Below, piece by piece: positions 21,429 to 30,610 of a DNA stretch of 59,806 bases. A program made the translations under genes and the position numbers. Under the pieces are notes generated by a model. That model made no database searches. It saw only the letters and a program-made list of their open reading frames with translations, and was not told the DNA's origin. The stretch covers positions 1 to 59,806 of the forward strand of contig JARYLO010000004.1 of assembly GCA_029907605.1 (NCBI GenBank), read 5' to 3'. Numbering within the stretch: the first letter of the stretch is position 1; each line of letters begins with the position of its first letter. The DNA is from Sedimentisphaerales bacterium (GTDB lineage Bacteria; Planctomycetota; Phycisphaerae; Sedimentisphaerales; Anaerobacaceae).

Positions 21429-21502
21429 GATGTTCGTTCTTTTTGCTGCGACGGATCTTACCCAGATGCCATGGCTATATCCCGGGGGCCGTCCTGGGGG
21501 GT

Positions 21503-23128
21503 CTATGGTGTTGTACCGGCCTTCTGGCTTATGGCCTGCTCGAGATCTGCAGGCACTTCGACCCCGTTATTCTTTGCGGCCTGGAGGTGCTGCCAAGCCC
21601 CTTGATAATCGCCCATGTTGTATAGGCAGACCGCGAGGCCATGATGGGCCTGGCCTTGGGTCGGATCCAATGCCAGGGCCTTTCTGAACCACTCCGCAGC
21701 CTGGGCCCATTGGGCTTGACGGGCATAGACGCTGCCAATGTTGTAATGGATCGAGGGGTCATTGGGCCTTATTGCCAGTGCCTGCGTGTATTGTTCGATG
21801 GCATTTGCGTATTCCTTGTTTGCCAGATAGCAATGTGCCAGGTTGACCAAGGCCGCCACATTGGTCTTGTCCACCGCCAGGACCTTCTTGAAGCGGCTGG
21901 CAGCCAGGTCCAGTCTGCCTGCCTTCAGGTAGCATACTCCAAGACCTAGATCAGGCTGTGGATCCTGTGGGGCCAGGGCAGCGGCCTTCAAGAAGGCCTC
22001 CTGTGCACGTTGGTAATCCTGCTGCTGAAGGTAGACCTGTCCCATCTGGGTGTATAGGCCTGGATAGGCTGGATCCCGCTCCAAGCCCGACCGTGCGGCC
22101 TCTAGTGCGGCACTGTACTGGCCCTTCTGCTGGTAGGCCATGGATAGCTGGACATATGAATCTGCTGCGTTCGGGTCCAGTTCTATGGATTGCCTCAGGT
22201 GGATGATCGCCAGGTCAGGCTGGTCTGTCGAGAGATACAGGCTGGCCAAGGACTGGCGGATCTTTAGATCATTGGGATTGAGCCTGCAGGCATAGTTGTA
22301 TTGGGTCAAGGCATGATCCCAAAGCCCTTTCCTGGCATAGGCATTGGCAAGGTTGGCCCTGATCTCTGCCAGGTCAGGGACGATCCTGACCCCAAGTTCC
22401 AGCGCCTCTATCGCAAGGTCAAGGTAACCGGTATCAATGTAGACAACGCCCAGGTTGTTGAATAGGCAGGCCAATGTCTGATGTTTGGTCAGGTTCTTCA
22501 GGTATAGACCATGCCCCTCTGGTACGTGATTGGCCACCATGTAGTACTGATCGGTGGCCTGGCCGCCGTTATGCGTAGTCTCTATGTTGATCCTGATATT
22601 GCCATCATCATACCTGACGAAGAAGTGACCTGGAACCACCACCCCGTACAATGGCAGCCCCAGCCGCTCGCCTATGGCCAAATACAGGATCGATAGGCTC
22701 AGACAGTAGCCTCGCCGGCGATCCAGGACCGAATGCAAGAAAAGGTCATTTGCATCCTTGGCATGTGGTACTGCATAGAAGCCAAGCTCGCGGAACAGGT
22801 ATTGGTTTATCAGCCCTATTGCCCTGTGATCTGCAGGGAGGCTCTGATCGTGCAACATCTGTTGGATATGGTAGGCCATCGCATCGATCCTCTCCCTGTA
22901 TCTAAGGCCCTGAACCACATCCGACCACTTCTCGGAGACTATCAGTGCGGCCGTGGCCAGGTCCACCTGCCCCTCAGGCAATGCCAGGACCTGTGGGATA
23001 GACCTCACGTATAGGCCAGCAGAGCCCTCGTTGGCAAGCCCGGCCCAGACTGGGCTCCCACCTACCAACAAGTAGGCCTGCATACTAAGGATGGCCAGCA
23101 AAGGCCCGATATCCCGAGGTAGTCTCAC
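21503..23128 (-). CDS. secreted transglutaminase-like / TPR protein (541 aa)
   Basis: I choose GTG 23128 because GGAGG lies 5 nt before it; ATG 23146 in the same frame is an alternative. The N-terminus (DIGPLLAILSMQAYLLVGG) is a signal or anchor. Residues ~60-230 resemble a SirB1/transglutaminase-type fold, with a candidate Cys in RRGYCLSLSILYLA, a His in VVPGHFFVRYDD and an acidic residue in INIETTHNG. From ~240 to the end there are about nine TPR repeats (NNLGVVYIDTGYLDLAIEAL, NLANAYARKGLWDHALTQY and so on). It may be a protein-processing or scaffold factor in the envelope. The substrate is unknown. Confidence 0.8.
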   Translation of the reverse strand: MRLPRDIGPLLAILSMQAYLLVGGSPVWAGLANEGSAGLYVRSIPQVLALPEGQVDLATAALIVSEKWSDVVQGLRYRERIDAMAYHIQQMLHDQSLPADHRAIGLINQYLFRELGFYAVPHAKDANDLFLHSVLDRRRGYCLSLSILYLAIGERLGLPLYGVVVPGHFFVRYDDGNIRINIETTHNGGQATDQYYMVANHVPEGHGLYLKNLTKHQTLACLFNNLGVVYIDTGYLDLAIEALELGVRIVPDLAEIRANLANAYARKGLWDHALTQYNYACRLNPNDLKIRQSLASLYLSTDQPDLAIIHLRQSIELDPNAADSYVQLSMAYQQKGQYSAALEAARSGLERDPAYPGLYTQMGQVYLQQQDYQRAQEAFLKAAALAPQDPQPDLGLGVCYLKAGRLDLAASRFKKVLAVDKTNVAALVNLAHCYLANKEYANAIEQYTQALAIRPNDPSIHYNIGSVYARQAQWAQAAEWFRKALALDPTQGQAHHGLAVCLYNMGDYQGAWQHLQAAKNNGVEVPADLEQAISQKAGTTP

Positions 23129-23191
23129 GGTCACCTCCAACACCATACTAGTAATCGGCGATTGCGGTTCAACACTTATCCCTCGCGGCCC

Positions 23192-23221
23192 TTGATAGGC
23201 CGTTGGGCGATCCGGTAGGAT
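23192..23221 (+). promoter_or_regulatory. possible promoter of the beta-helix gene
   Basis: TTGATA (23192-23197), 18 nt, TAGGAT (23216-23221), in the divergent gap. Moderate match only. Confidence 0.3.
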
Positions 23222-23301
23222 AGAGTATGTAGGCATTGTGGTTTCGTATTGGAGGTACCTCATCGGTGACCGTAATCCCTGCCGCTTCACGCCAGGTCTG
23301 C

Positions 23302-25290
23302 ATGAGTATGGCGTTTCCCTTCATCATATCAGGCCTTTTTCTTGCCTTTGCTTGCCAGGCAGATTGGCTTGTCATGCCGGATTTCTATGGCCATTATCCA
23401 CAATCTGTGTACCCGGACGGTTGGTCCTCAAGACAGGTCTCTTACCAGGACGGCAGGCTCATCTATCAGACAGACCCTGAAGGCAACAGGATCCCTGATT
23501 TCAGCTATGCAGGCTATCACTATGGGCAGCAGCCCCTACCTGAGGTGCCAAGTGTTATTACTATAGGACCTGGGATTGGCGATCAGACCTCTAGGATACA
23601 ACAGGCACTGGATGCCCTTGCGGTCAGGCCGCTCGATCAAGAAGGCCATAGGGGGGCAGTGCTGCTCCTGCCTGGGGTGTATGAGGTCTGGGGCACCATC
23701 TATGTAAGACACCATGGCATTGTGCTACGTGGAAGCGGCAATGGGATCGATCCGTCGCAGGATACCATCATATACGCCCGTGGTGACGATCCACACCAAA
23801 GGACCGTTATCGTACTGGGTAGTGAGAGTTCCCAGCCATGGGTAGGTGGCCACCAAGTGGATGTTACCGACCAGTTCGTCCAGGTAGGCAGCATGTCCTT
23901 ATCGGTTGCTGACATCCGGCCATTTAGGATTGGACAAGAGGTGATTGTCTCGCATCCATCTACACAGGCCTGGATCGACGCGGTTGGAGGCGGTGGCGTC
24001 GTCAATGCACAACCGTGGAGCCCAGGGGATGTAGATATCTTCTGGGTACGCAGGATCGTTGGCATCGATGGGATGAAGATCCATCTAGATGCCCCTATCT
24101 ACAATCACCTCGATAGGCGGCTGTCGCAGTCTACAGTGGCGATCGTGGCAGCCAAGGATACTGTCAGCGAAGCAGGCGTAGAGGATATCCGCATAGAGAT
24201 AGAGACGGCTGGCGGCGAGGATGAGGACCATGCATGGAATGCAGTTGCGGTAGTAGGTGCAGAGGATTGCTGGGTCAAGGGGGTATCTGCCAGGTCATTT
24301 GGATATGCAGGTGTTAGGGTCAGCAAGGCGATCCGCATCACGGTCCAAGGATGTCAAGCCACTGGGCCTGTGGCCATCAGGACTGGCAGCCGGATGTACA
24401 ACTTTGCTGCGGACGAATCTGCTCAATTGGTACTGTTTACTAGGTGTCACGCAGCAGGTGCAAGGCATTCGTTCATCTCGAATGGCAAGTCCACTACCAG
24501 TGGCATAGTCTGGCATCGTTGCAGTATGGAAGGAGGAGATTTTGAGGGGCACAGGCTTTGGAGCCAGGCATTGTTGCTGGATAATTGCCAGGAGCTGAGT
24601 GGCTCTGGACAGGCAAAGCTGATGAACCGCGGGGATATGGGCACATCTCACGGATGGGGTGCAGCCCATTCTGTTATATGGCAGTTCAATGGGCAGATCG
24701 TCTGTCAAAAGCCCCCTACTGCCCAGAACTATGCTGTGTCCAGCGATGGATCGGTTCGGGAGACCCCATACTATCCTGGCCCCTGGGGCAGCATCGAGAT
24801 CAGGCCAGGCAGGCTCGTGCCTGAGTCTATTTACGAGGCCCAACTTTGTGAAAGATTGCCTAGCATACCCGTCCAGATCATCGCAAGGTGCAATAGCAAG
24901 GCATTGACGGCCACAGATCCAAACAACCAAGGCGGGCTTGTCCTAACCATGCCTGAGGGGGCAGGCCTAAATTGCAATTGGTATGTTGTGGGCCTTGGCA
25001 ATGGTGCAGTTTGCATCAGGTCCGCAACAGGTCTGGGCTTCCTTGTGGTTGCCGGTGCATCGCTCGATGAAGGTGCACCTATAGTTCTCGGCAATTACTC
25101 ATCCATACGTCCCGACCATGACCAGTGGGACCTTATGCCATCGGGAGGCACCTGGTATACGATACGCAGTCGCCACAGCAGGATGGTCTTAACCGTACAG
25201 AAACAAGGTACCCTGGAACGGCTTGTGCAGGCCCGGCCAACCGGCGATATGTGCCAAGAATTCGCGCTCAGTACTGTGAAGGTCAACTAA
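23302..25290 (+). CDS. secreted pectate-lyase-like beta-helix protein with ricin-type domain (662 aa)
   Basis: ATG 23302 begins a clear signal peptide (MSMAFPFIISGLFLAFACQA); upstream in-frame starts would bury it. Residues ~80-470 look like a right-handed beta-helix of the pectate-lyase superfamily: DQTSRIQQALDAL, GAVLLLPGVYEVWGTIYV, GIVLRGSG, DCWVKGVSARSFGYAGVRV. The C-terminal ~130 residues (NSKALTATDPNNQ, QWDLMPSGGTWYTIRSRHSR) resemble a ricin-type beta-trefoil that binds carbohydrate. It is likely an exported polysaccharide-degrading or -binding enzyme. I cannot identify the catalytic residues with certainty. It is divergent from the TPR gene. Confidence 0.75.
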   Translation: MSMAFPFIISGLFLAFACQADWLVMPDFYGHYPQSVYPDGWSSRQVSYQDGRLIYQTDPEGNRIPDFSYAGYHYGQQPLPEVPSVITIGPGIGDQTSRIQQALDALAVRPLDQEGHRGAVLLLPGVYEVWGTIYVRHHGIVLRGSGNGIDPSQDTIIYARGDDPHQRTVIVLGSESSQPWVGGHQVDVTDQFVQVGSMSLSVADIRPFRIGQEVIVSHPSTQAWIDAVGGGGVVNAQPWSPGDVDIFWVRRIVGIDGMKIHLDAPIYNHLDRRLSQSTVAIVAAKDTVSEAGVEDIRIEIETAGGEDEDHAWNAVAVVGAEDCWVKGVSARSFGYAGVRVSKAIRITVQGCQATGPVAIRTGSRMYNFAADESAQLVLFTRCHAAGARHSFISNGKSTTSGIVWHRCSMEGGDFEGHRLWSQALLLDNCQELSGSGQAKLMNRGDMGTSHGWGAAHSVIWQFNGQIVCQKPPTAQNYAVSSDGSVRETPYYPGPWGSIEIRPGRLVPESIYEAQLCERLPSIPVQIIARCNSKALTATDPNNQGGLVLTMPEGAGLNCNWYVVGLGNGAVCIRSATGLGFLVVAGASLDEGAPIVLGNYSSIRPDHDQWDLMPSGGTWYTIRSRHSRMVLTVQKQGTLERLVQARPTGDMCQEFALSTVKVN

Positions 25291-25339
25291 GCTTCAGGTG
25301 CAATCTAGGTTCACTGGCAAAAACCCAAAGGTTTTCCGG

Positions 25340-25368
25340 TTGACAGCGTAGCAAAGAAAGAATATTTT
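25340..25368 (+). promoter_or_regulatory. strong sigma70-type promoter
   Basis: TTGACA (25340-25345), 17 nt, TATTTT (25363-25368), about 40 nt before ATG 25409. A small hairpin, AAAACC-CAAA-GGTTTT, lies just upstream (25320-25335). It would drive the run of five genes 25409-28988. Confidence 0.65.
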
Positions 25369-25408
25369 TATGCGCGATATCGGGTGTCTTTTTTTGGAGG
25401 ATATTATC

Positions 25409-26338
25409 ATGAAAGGCTTAGGCAACCAGCGAGTGTCCTTAACATTGGCAATCCTTTGGACCACTGCTGCAGTGGCATTGGAACCTGTGCCGCTGACCCA
25501 CATGCAGTTCCAGGCAGTCAACGACAATGGCGAGCAGATCTTCAGTACAGGACGCGTGGTATTGGAGGGTATCGTCCTGAACTATCCTGCGGACCTTGTG
25601 GATCCGACACCGGATGACACCATCACCACCCCATTCAATCTCGGCGGCCAATGGCAGATATTCTTTCAGGGTGAAGGTGAAGACCATGGAGGTACGGCGG
25701 TCTGGATAGGACAATTATACAACAACCTGCCATGGGTCCAGCCGGATGGAGGATACTCCAACGCAGAGTTCATCGCAGAACTGACTAGGATCAACAGCGC
25801 TAGGTTCGTACCGGGGGATAGGATCAGGGTTACCGGTTACTTCCTATCCTATAAGGGCAAGAACAACATAAATGAACAGCACAATAAGGATCCGATGTAC
25901 GATTTCACCATCGAATTGCTTGAAAGAGGGGTAGGTCTACCCGAACCTGATGTAGTAACGCTCGAGCAACTCAAGGACCAGCAGGATCGCGACATATTTG
26001 ATCCATTGAGGCTGTCAGGTGGAGAGTATTATCAAGGCAGGCTTGTCAAGATCCCTAAGGTCAGGTATGTCGATGCATCTGGTTGGGGACCAAACGCCCA
26101 GTTGCTGATTACTGACGGCACGAGGACCTTCCCTGTTAAGCTGGGCAGGGGTACAGGCATCTATCCAGGGTCCAACAATCTGGTTGAACCATTCGATGTG
26201 ATTGGGATCATGGACCAGGATAGTACCAACCTAAAGGCTGGATACAGGATCTGGGTGCCAAACTATGACGGCAATGGCTATGTGCTGGCTAGTTACGAGC
26301 ACCGACTGGCGGACAAGGCCCATCTGGAGGTAAAATAG
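25409..26338 (+). CDS. secreted OB-fold-like hypothetical protein (309 aa)
   Basis: ATG 25409 follows GGAGG with an 8-nt spacer; an earlier in-frame codon at 25370 lacks this. The N-terminus (SLTLAILWTTAAVALE) is a signal peptide. The body has two similar beta-rich segments, GRVVLEGIVLNYP..GGQWQIFFQGEG..GDRIRVTGYF and YYQGRLVKIPKVRYVD..AQLLITDGTRTFPVKL..FDVIGIMDQ. That layout resembles tandem OB-fold domains. I do not recognise a named family. It is the first gene after a strong promoter and lies 8 nt before a pseudopilin-like gene. Confidence 0.65.
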   Translation: MKGLGNQRVSLTLAILWTTAAVALEPVPLTHMQFQAVNDNGEQIFSTGRVVLEGIVLNYPADLVDPTPDDTITTPFNLGGQWQIFFQGEGEDHGGTAVWIGQLYNNLPWVQPDGGYSNAEFIAELTRINSARFVPGDRIRVTGYFLSYKGKNNINEQHNKDPMYDFTIELLERGVGLPEPDVVTLEQLKDQQDRDIFDPLRLSGGEYYQGRLVKIPKVRYVDASGWGPNAQLLITDGTRTFPVKLGRGTGIYPGSNNLVEPFDVIGIMDQDSTNLKAGYRIWVPNYDGNGYVLASYEHRLADKAHLEVK

Positions 26339-26346
26339 GTCACAAC

Positions 26347-26994
26347 ATGAGGTCCAGGGCAGGTACCGACCTGATAGAGCTGCTAGTGGTAATGAGCGTT
26401 GTCAGCATGCTGTTGGCGATACTGTTGCCTGTGGCCACGAGGGCCAGGCTCCAGGCCAAGGTCCTAACAGTGAATGCCGAGCTCCGCGATATCGGCCTTG
26501 CGTTAGAGGCATACTCGATGGACAATGCCGGCCTTTACCCTCCTACTCGAGTAGACTGCATGTTGGGTGGCCATTACTACCAGTTGCCCCTGGAGCTGAC
26601 AGAGGCCAAGTACCTGCCCTGCCCAGATCCGGATAGCTTCATGTCTGCTGGGATTCATGACCGTTTCAACAAGGGATATACCTACAAGTACCGGTCTGTA
26701 GGCACAATGATCTACAACAGGACCACGGTCATCGAGGGCGGTGCCAAGCTATGGGTGCCGGATGGATTCCCGGATTCGGATACTGACAGCGGCGCATGGT
26801 ACAGTGACCTGGCCAAGTCACCGGTTAGTTGGGTAGTCTACAGTGTGGGACCTTATTTCACGGCGGAGCAGGAGCAAAGACTGAAGGCCCTCAAATATCC
26901 TGTGCCTAAATCCACTTGGTATGATCCGGCGGCCAAGGCGGGCGTGATAGTCAGGATGCGGCTGCGAAATGGCATGCAGATCGGATCCTTCTAG
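26347..26994 (+). CDS. type II pseudopilin-like protein (215 aa)
   Basis: The N-terminus MRSRAGTDLIELLVVMSVVSMLLAILLPVATRARLQAK is a prepilin-like leader and hydrophobic helix. The cleavage-site glycine is followed by TDLIELL, where most pseudopilins have FTLIELL, so the usual Phe at +1 is replaced. The remainder (ELRDIGLALEAYSMDNAGLYPP) matches the DUF1559/GspG-like proteins that are abundant in planctomycetes. Product is about 22 kDa. It overlaps the start of the ECF S-component gene. Confidence 0.75.
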   Translation: MRSRAGTDLIELLVVMSVVSMLLAILLPVATRARLQAKVLTVNAELRDIGLALEAYSMDNAGLYPPTRVDCMLGGHYYQLPLELTEAKYLPCPDPDSFMSAGIHDRFNKGYTYKYRSVGTMIYNRTTVIEGGAKLWVPDGFPDSDTDSGAWYSDLAKSPVSWVVYSVGPYFTAEQEQRLKALKYPVPKSTWYDPAAKAGVIVRMRLRNGMQIGSF

Positions 26995-27535
26995 ATCGCA
27001 GCCTACCATAGGTCCTGGGGAGCTTGCACTATGTGGGGTCATGGGCGCGATGGGATTGCTCCTTCCAGTGGTCATGCATGCCTTGAGGATCTGGCCTGTC
27101 TTTATGCCCATGCACCTTCCTATCATGACGCTGGCATTCTTGGTCAGACCACTGCCTGCTGCTACTACTGCTGCTATTGTGCCTTTGGCCTCTGGGATAC
27201 TTACTGGCATGCCCCCATTCTATCCGCCTTTAGCGATCTGGATGTCTTGTGAACTGGCATGTATGGCTGGCCTTGCCTCGCTGGTCTACAAGGTCCTGCC
27301 TTGGGCACACCGTGCCATCTATGGAAGGTCGCTGATACTTGCCTTTGCGATGATAGTCGGTAGGTTGCTCTATATGGGGATGGTATATGCGTTCTCTTTG
27401 GTCATGCAGTTGCCTGCAGGCCTGTTGACAGGGCTATCGTTTATCACCGGCTGGCCTGGGATGATACTGATGCTTATCGCTATACCACCTGCAGTCGTCC
27501 TGGTAGAGAGGTCGGCCAGACGTCCTTTGGCCTGA
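26969..27535 (+). CDS. ECF transporter S component (188 aa)
   Basis: A small, strongly hydrophobic protein with about five to six membrane segments. The start of the membrane domain (GVMGAMGLLLPVVMHALRI, FMPMHLPIMTLAFLVRPLPAA) is typical of substrate-binding S components of energy-coupling-factor transporters. It is followed directly by EcfT- and EcfA-type genes. ATG 26969 overlaps the pseudopilin by 26 nt. The vitamin or metal substrate cannot be read from the sequence, and no riboswitch was seen upstream. Confidence 0.75.
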   Translation: MACRSDPSRSQPTIGPGELALCGVMGAMGLLLPVVMHALRIWPVFMPMHLPIMTLAFLVRPLPAATTAAIVPLASGILTGMPPFYPPLAIWMSCELACMAGLASLVYKVLPWAHRAIYGRSLILAFAMIVGRLLYMGMVYAFSLVMQLPAGLLTGLSFITGWPGMILMLIAIPPAVVLVERSARRPLA

Positions 27536-27549
27536 GCGTTCCGGTTCTT

Positions 27550-28296
27550 ATGCCCGCCTCGCCGCAGGCCATACTCGGACAAGCAAGAGGCCCCATCAAT
27601 CGCCTCGCACCTCAGGTCAGGATCGTCTCTACTGTGATCTATATGCTTGCATGCATAATACTGCCTGCATATACCGTCATTGGGAACCTGGCCATTGCAA
27701 CCATAGCGATCCTATGGCTTCTCTTTACCCTGCCGCCAGCCCGCCTAGTCATCCGGACATTGGCCTTTGGCATGGTAATGATTGGGCCGGTCTTGCTATT
27801 GACGCCATGGGCAGGGGCAGGTGGTTCTGCATCCAGCGGCCTGGCAGTTACATGGGCGGTATTCATCCGCGGCATCTTGTGCATATTGATCTCGATCTGC
27901 GGCATAGCCAGCCTGGATGTTGTAGGGCTTTGGCAGGGTATCCTATCCTTACCGCTACCGAGGATGATATCGATTCTCACTGTACAGGTCATACACCAAT
28001 CCTTCTGTTTGTGGAAACAGGCCATGCAGGTAACCAAGGCCATCGCATCAAGAGCAGCCACTGCAGGTCCACGCTTGGCCTTGAGGGTATTGTTCAACCT
28101 ACCGAGGGTGTGGTTTTCACGGGTGATCTTGAGGGCACAGCGGATAGCGGATGCCATGGAGTTGCGTGGCCTGTGCCAGGTGGATTTGAAGGCGATCGGA
28201 ACGGTCCGGCCAGGCGGCATAGATCGCTTGGCCATGCTCATGGGGCTGTTCTTACTGGCGATCTCGATACTTGTGCGATGGGGCCTTGGCAGGTGA
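27550..28296 (+). CDS. ecfT: ECF transporter transmembrane component EcfT (248 aa)
   Basis: A CbiQ/EcfT-family membrane protein. It has hydrophobic segments (VIYMLACIILPAYTVIG, ILWLLFTLPPARLV) and a cytoplasmic coupling helix with RIADAMELRGL, matching the Ala-x-x-x-Arg-Gly coupling motif that docks onto the ATPase. It lies 14 nt after the S component and 5 nt before the ATPase gene, so the three form one transporter operon. Confidence 0.85.
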   Translation: MPASPQAILGQARGPINRLAPQVRIVSTVIYMLACIILPAYTVIGNLAIATIAILWLLFTLPPARLVIRTLAFGMVMIGPVLLLTPWAGAGGSASSGLAVTWAVFIRGILCILISICGIASLDVVGLWQGILSLPLPRMISILTVQVIHQSFCLWKQAMQVTKAIASRAATAGPRLALRVLFNLPRVWFSRVILRAQRIADAMELRGLCQVDLKAIGTVRPGGIDRLAMLMGLFLLAISILVRWGLGR

Positions 28297-28301
28297 GCGA
28301 T

Positions 28302-28988
28302 ATGGCCGTGGAGTTAGCGGCCGTGACCGTAAGGTACGGGCATGACATGCCCCCTGCCATCATGGATGTATCCTTCTGCGTGCCATCGGGCCAGAGGCTT
28401 GCCCTCCTGGGACTCAATGGTTCAGGAAAGACTACGCTCCTGCAGGCCATATCTGGCCTGCTCGCATTCGAGGGCAAGATAACCATCTGTGGTATCGAGC
28501 TTTCCAGCAGGACATTGGGCCAGGTCAGGTCCGCCATAGGCATGCTCTTCAATGTGCCTGAGGAGCAGTTGCTGCTACCATCAGTAATAGACGATGTGGC
28601 ATTTGGGGCCATGGCAAGGGGCCTGCCGAGGCAACAGGCATATGAACGTGCAAAGACCTGCCTGGAGAGCCTTGGCATATCCGGCCTGGCTAATCTTTCC
28701 ATACATGCCTGCTCGCACGGCCAGAAACTCTTGGTGGCGCTAGCAGGCATACTTGTCTGTCAGCCGCAGGTAATGCTCCTGGACGAACCCAGTGCAGGCC
28801 TGGATCCCCTGGCAAAGCGAAGGCTCAAGTCCATCCTTGCGGGTCTGGATGCGACCATGTTGATCGCCTCGCACGACCTAGACTTTGTGGATGGACTATG
28901 TACAAGATCGATCCTGCTGGATAACGGCCGCATCGCCCACGATGGGGACCTCGGCTACATAAGAAGGTTGTGGGGGTGTAGACCTTAG
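28302..28988 (+). CDS. ecfA: ECF transporter ATPase EcfA (228 aa)
   Basis: I choose ATG 28302, right after the EcfT stop; the frame stays open far upstream but only antisense to real genes. Motifs: Walker A LLGLNGSGKTT, Q-loop region NVPEEQLLLPSV with VIDDVAFGAMARGLP, Walker B VMLLDEPSAGLDP, and the switch His in LIASHDLDFVDG. The signature is CSHGQKLLVALAG where LSGGQ is normal, a degenerate ABC signature. Only one ATPase gene is present, so it probably works as a homodimer. Its stop overlaps the stop of the convergent glycyl-tRNA synthetase gene. Confidence 0.88.
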   Translation: MAVELAAVTVRYGHDMPPAIMDVSFCVPSGQRLALLGLNGSGKTTLLQAISGLLAFEGKITICGIELSSRTLGQVRSAIGMLFNVPEEQLLLPSVIDDVAFGAMARGLPRQQAYERAKTCLESLGISGLANLSIHACSHGQKLLVALAGILVCQPQVMLLDEPSAGLDPLAKRRLKSILAGLDATMLIASHDLDFVDGLCTRSILLDNGRIAHDGDLGYIRRLWGCRP

Positions 28989-30457
28989 AGCTCGAGCCTA
29001 TCCCTTAGGTAATCTTTAAGCTGAGAGGTTGAGACCCGCACCTGTTCCATCGAGTCCCTATCCCTGACCGTAACCGTCTGATCCTGCAGGGTCTGGCCAT
29101 CCACAGTGACACACAGTGGCGTGCCTGCCTCGTCCTGCCTGCGATATCTGCGGCCTATTGCCCCCTTGTCGTCATAGAAGCAGTTAAAGTACCTCTTCAG
29201 ATCATCGTATATATTCCGTGCAATATCTGGCATCCCCTCCCTATTGACCAGCGGGAACACGGCCACCTTGATAGGCGCAAGTGGAGGATGGAACCTCAGC
29301 AGATTCCTGGTCTCGCCCCGGACCTCCTCCTCGTCATACGCGTCTACCAGAAACGCCAGCGTGCTGCGGTCTATGCCAGCACTAGGCTCTATCACGTAAG
29401 GGATGTATCTACACCTCTTTTGATCATCGAAATAGGACAACGGCCCGGACTGGTAATCCTCTGCCTCTGGCGCGAGCGTGACCTTTGAGAGGTCCTTACC
29501 GCTTTCGATCCAGGCATTTATGGTCTTCATCCCCCTTTGATGCTGTCTGAGGTCATAGTCGGTGCGGTTTGCTATACCCTCCAGCTCCTGCCAGTCTCCA
29601 GAACCGAATGGGAACCTGTATTCTATATCTACACAGGCCTTGGCATAGTGGGCCAGCTCATCCTTGCTGTGCTCCCTGAACCTGAGGTTCTCCTTCCTTA
29701 TCCCCAACCTCAGGTACCAGTTGAACCTCTCATGCCTCCAGTGCTCGAACCACTGTTCGTCCGTGCCTGGCTCGCAGAAAAACTCCAGTTCTGCCTGCTC
29801 GAACTCACGCGTCCTGAAGATGAAGGCCTTTGTCGTGACCTCGTTGCGGAAGCTCTTGCCTATCTGGGCGATGCCAAACGGGATCTTGACACGCGTGGTA
29901 TCCAGCACATTCCTGAAGTTCACGAATATCCCCTGGGCGGTCTCCGGCCTGAGGAATACGGTCATCGCGTCCTCGACATTCGCCCCCATCTGCGTCTGGA
30001 ACATCAGGTTGAATGCCATAGGCTCAGTGAACTGACCTACCGCACCACATGCAGGGCAGACCTTTTTGGAAAGGTCCCATCCTCCAGCACCTACGCTGAC
30101 GTGGCTGGTATGCTCGGCAACCGGCCCTGCGTCTGGGCCATCCTTTAGGTGATCCACCCTGGACCTGGTATTACACTTGCGGCACTCGCAGACCAGGTCT
30201 GCGAACTTGTCCGCATGACCAGATGCCTTCCAGACCAGAGGATGCATCAAGATGCTGCAGTCCAGGCCGACAACGTCGTCTCGCATCTGGACCACGGCCT
30301 TCCACCATGCCCGCTTGACATTGTTCTTCAATTCAACACCCAGTGGCCCGTAATCATAACAGCTTGCCAGGCCGCCGTAGATCTCACTGGATTGGAATAT
30401 GAAACCCCGCCGCTTGCACAGGGCCACTATGTCGTCAAGCTTTGTAATCTTTGCCAT
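28985..30457 (-). CDS. glyQS: glycyl-tRNA synthetase, single-chain type (490 aa)
   Basis: ATG 30457 is preceded by GGAG at 7 nt; the frame remains open further upstream without coding signal. The protein charges tRNA-Gly. It is the alpha2 form of Thermus, archaea and eukaryotes: KRRGFIFQSSEIYGGLASCY, DYGPLGVELKNNVKRAWW, a zinc-type region with CECRKC and CPACG, motif 2 (FRNEVTTKAFIFRTREFEQ) and the C-terminal anticodon-binding part (APIKVAVFPLVN). It appears intact and essential. Confidence 0.95.
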   Translation of the reverse strand: MAKITKLDDIVALCKRRGFIFQSSEIYGGLASCYDYGPLGVELKNNVKRAWWKAVVQMRDDVVGLDCSILMHPLVWKASGHADKFADLVCECRKCNTRSRVDHLKDGPDAGPVAEHTSHVSVGAGGWDLSKKVCPACGAVGQFTEPMAFNLMFQTQMGANVEDAMTVFLRPETAQGIFVNFRNVLDTTRVKIPFGIAQIGKSFRNEVTTKAFIFRTREFEQAELEFFCEPGTDEQWFEHWRHERFNWYLRLGIRKENLRFREHSKDELAHYAKACVDIEYRFPFGSGDWQELEGIANRTDYDLRQHQRGMKTINAWIESGKDLSKVTLAPEAEDYQSGPLSYFDDQKRCRYIPYVIEPSAGIDRSTLAFLVDAYDEEEVRGETRNLLRFHPPLAPIKVAVFPLVNREGMPDIARNIYDDLKRYFNCFYDDKGAIGRRYRRQDEAGTPLCVTVDGQTLQDQTVTVRDRDSMEQVRVSTSQLKDYLRDRLEL

Positions 30458-30484
30458 GCTCAGCTCCAGAAAAAAGTTCGGTTG

Positions 30485-30512
30485 ATTATAGGGTCGCGGC
30501 CAGGGATTGCAA
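30485..30512 (-). promoter_or_regulatory. promoter of glyQS
   Basis: On the minus strand TTGCAA (30507-30512), 16 nt, consensus TATAAT (30485-30490), about 28 nt before ATG 30457. Confidence 0.6.
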
Positions 30513-30545
30513 GCATGCGGCTGGCATTGATCCCCTGACCAGCGG

Positions 30546-30574
30546 TTGACAATAGCCCAGTATCCATCTAGCAT
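30546..30574 (+). promoter_or_regulatory. promoter of the GH127-type gene
   Basis: TTGACA (30546-30551), 17 nt, TAGCAT (30569-30574), about 36 nt before ATG 30611. It is divergent from the glyQS promoter. Confidence 0.55.
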
Positions 30575-30610
30575 GTCTTACTAGGCTTCCAGGCTCTTGA
30601 AAGGGTTGCT

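Noticed and set aside
27651-28301. Upstream extension of the ECF ATPase frame
   Set aside because: The translation there is antisense-like filler over the EcfT gene. The ABC motifs and the ATG 28302 just after the EcfT stop set the start.
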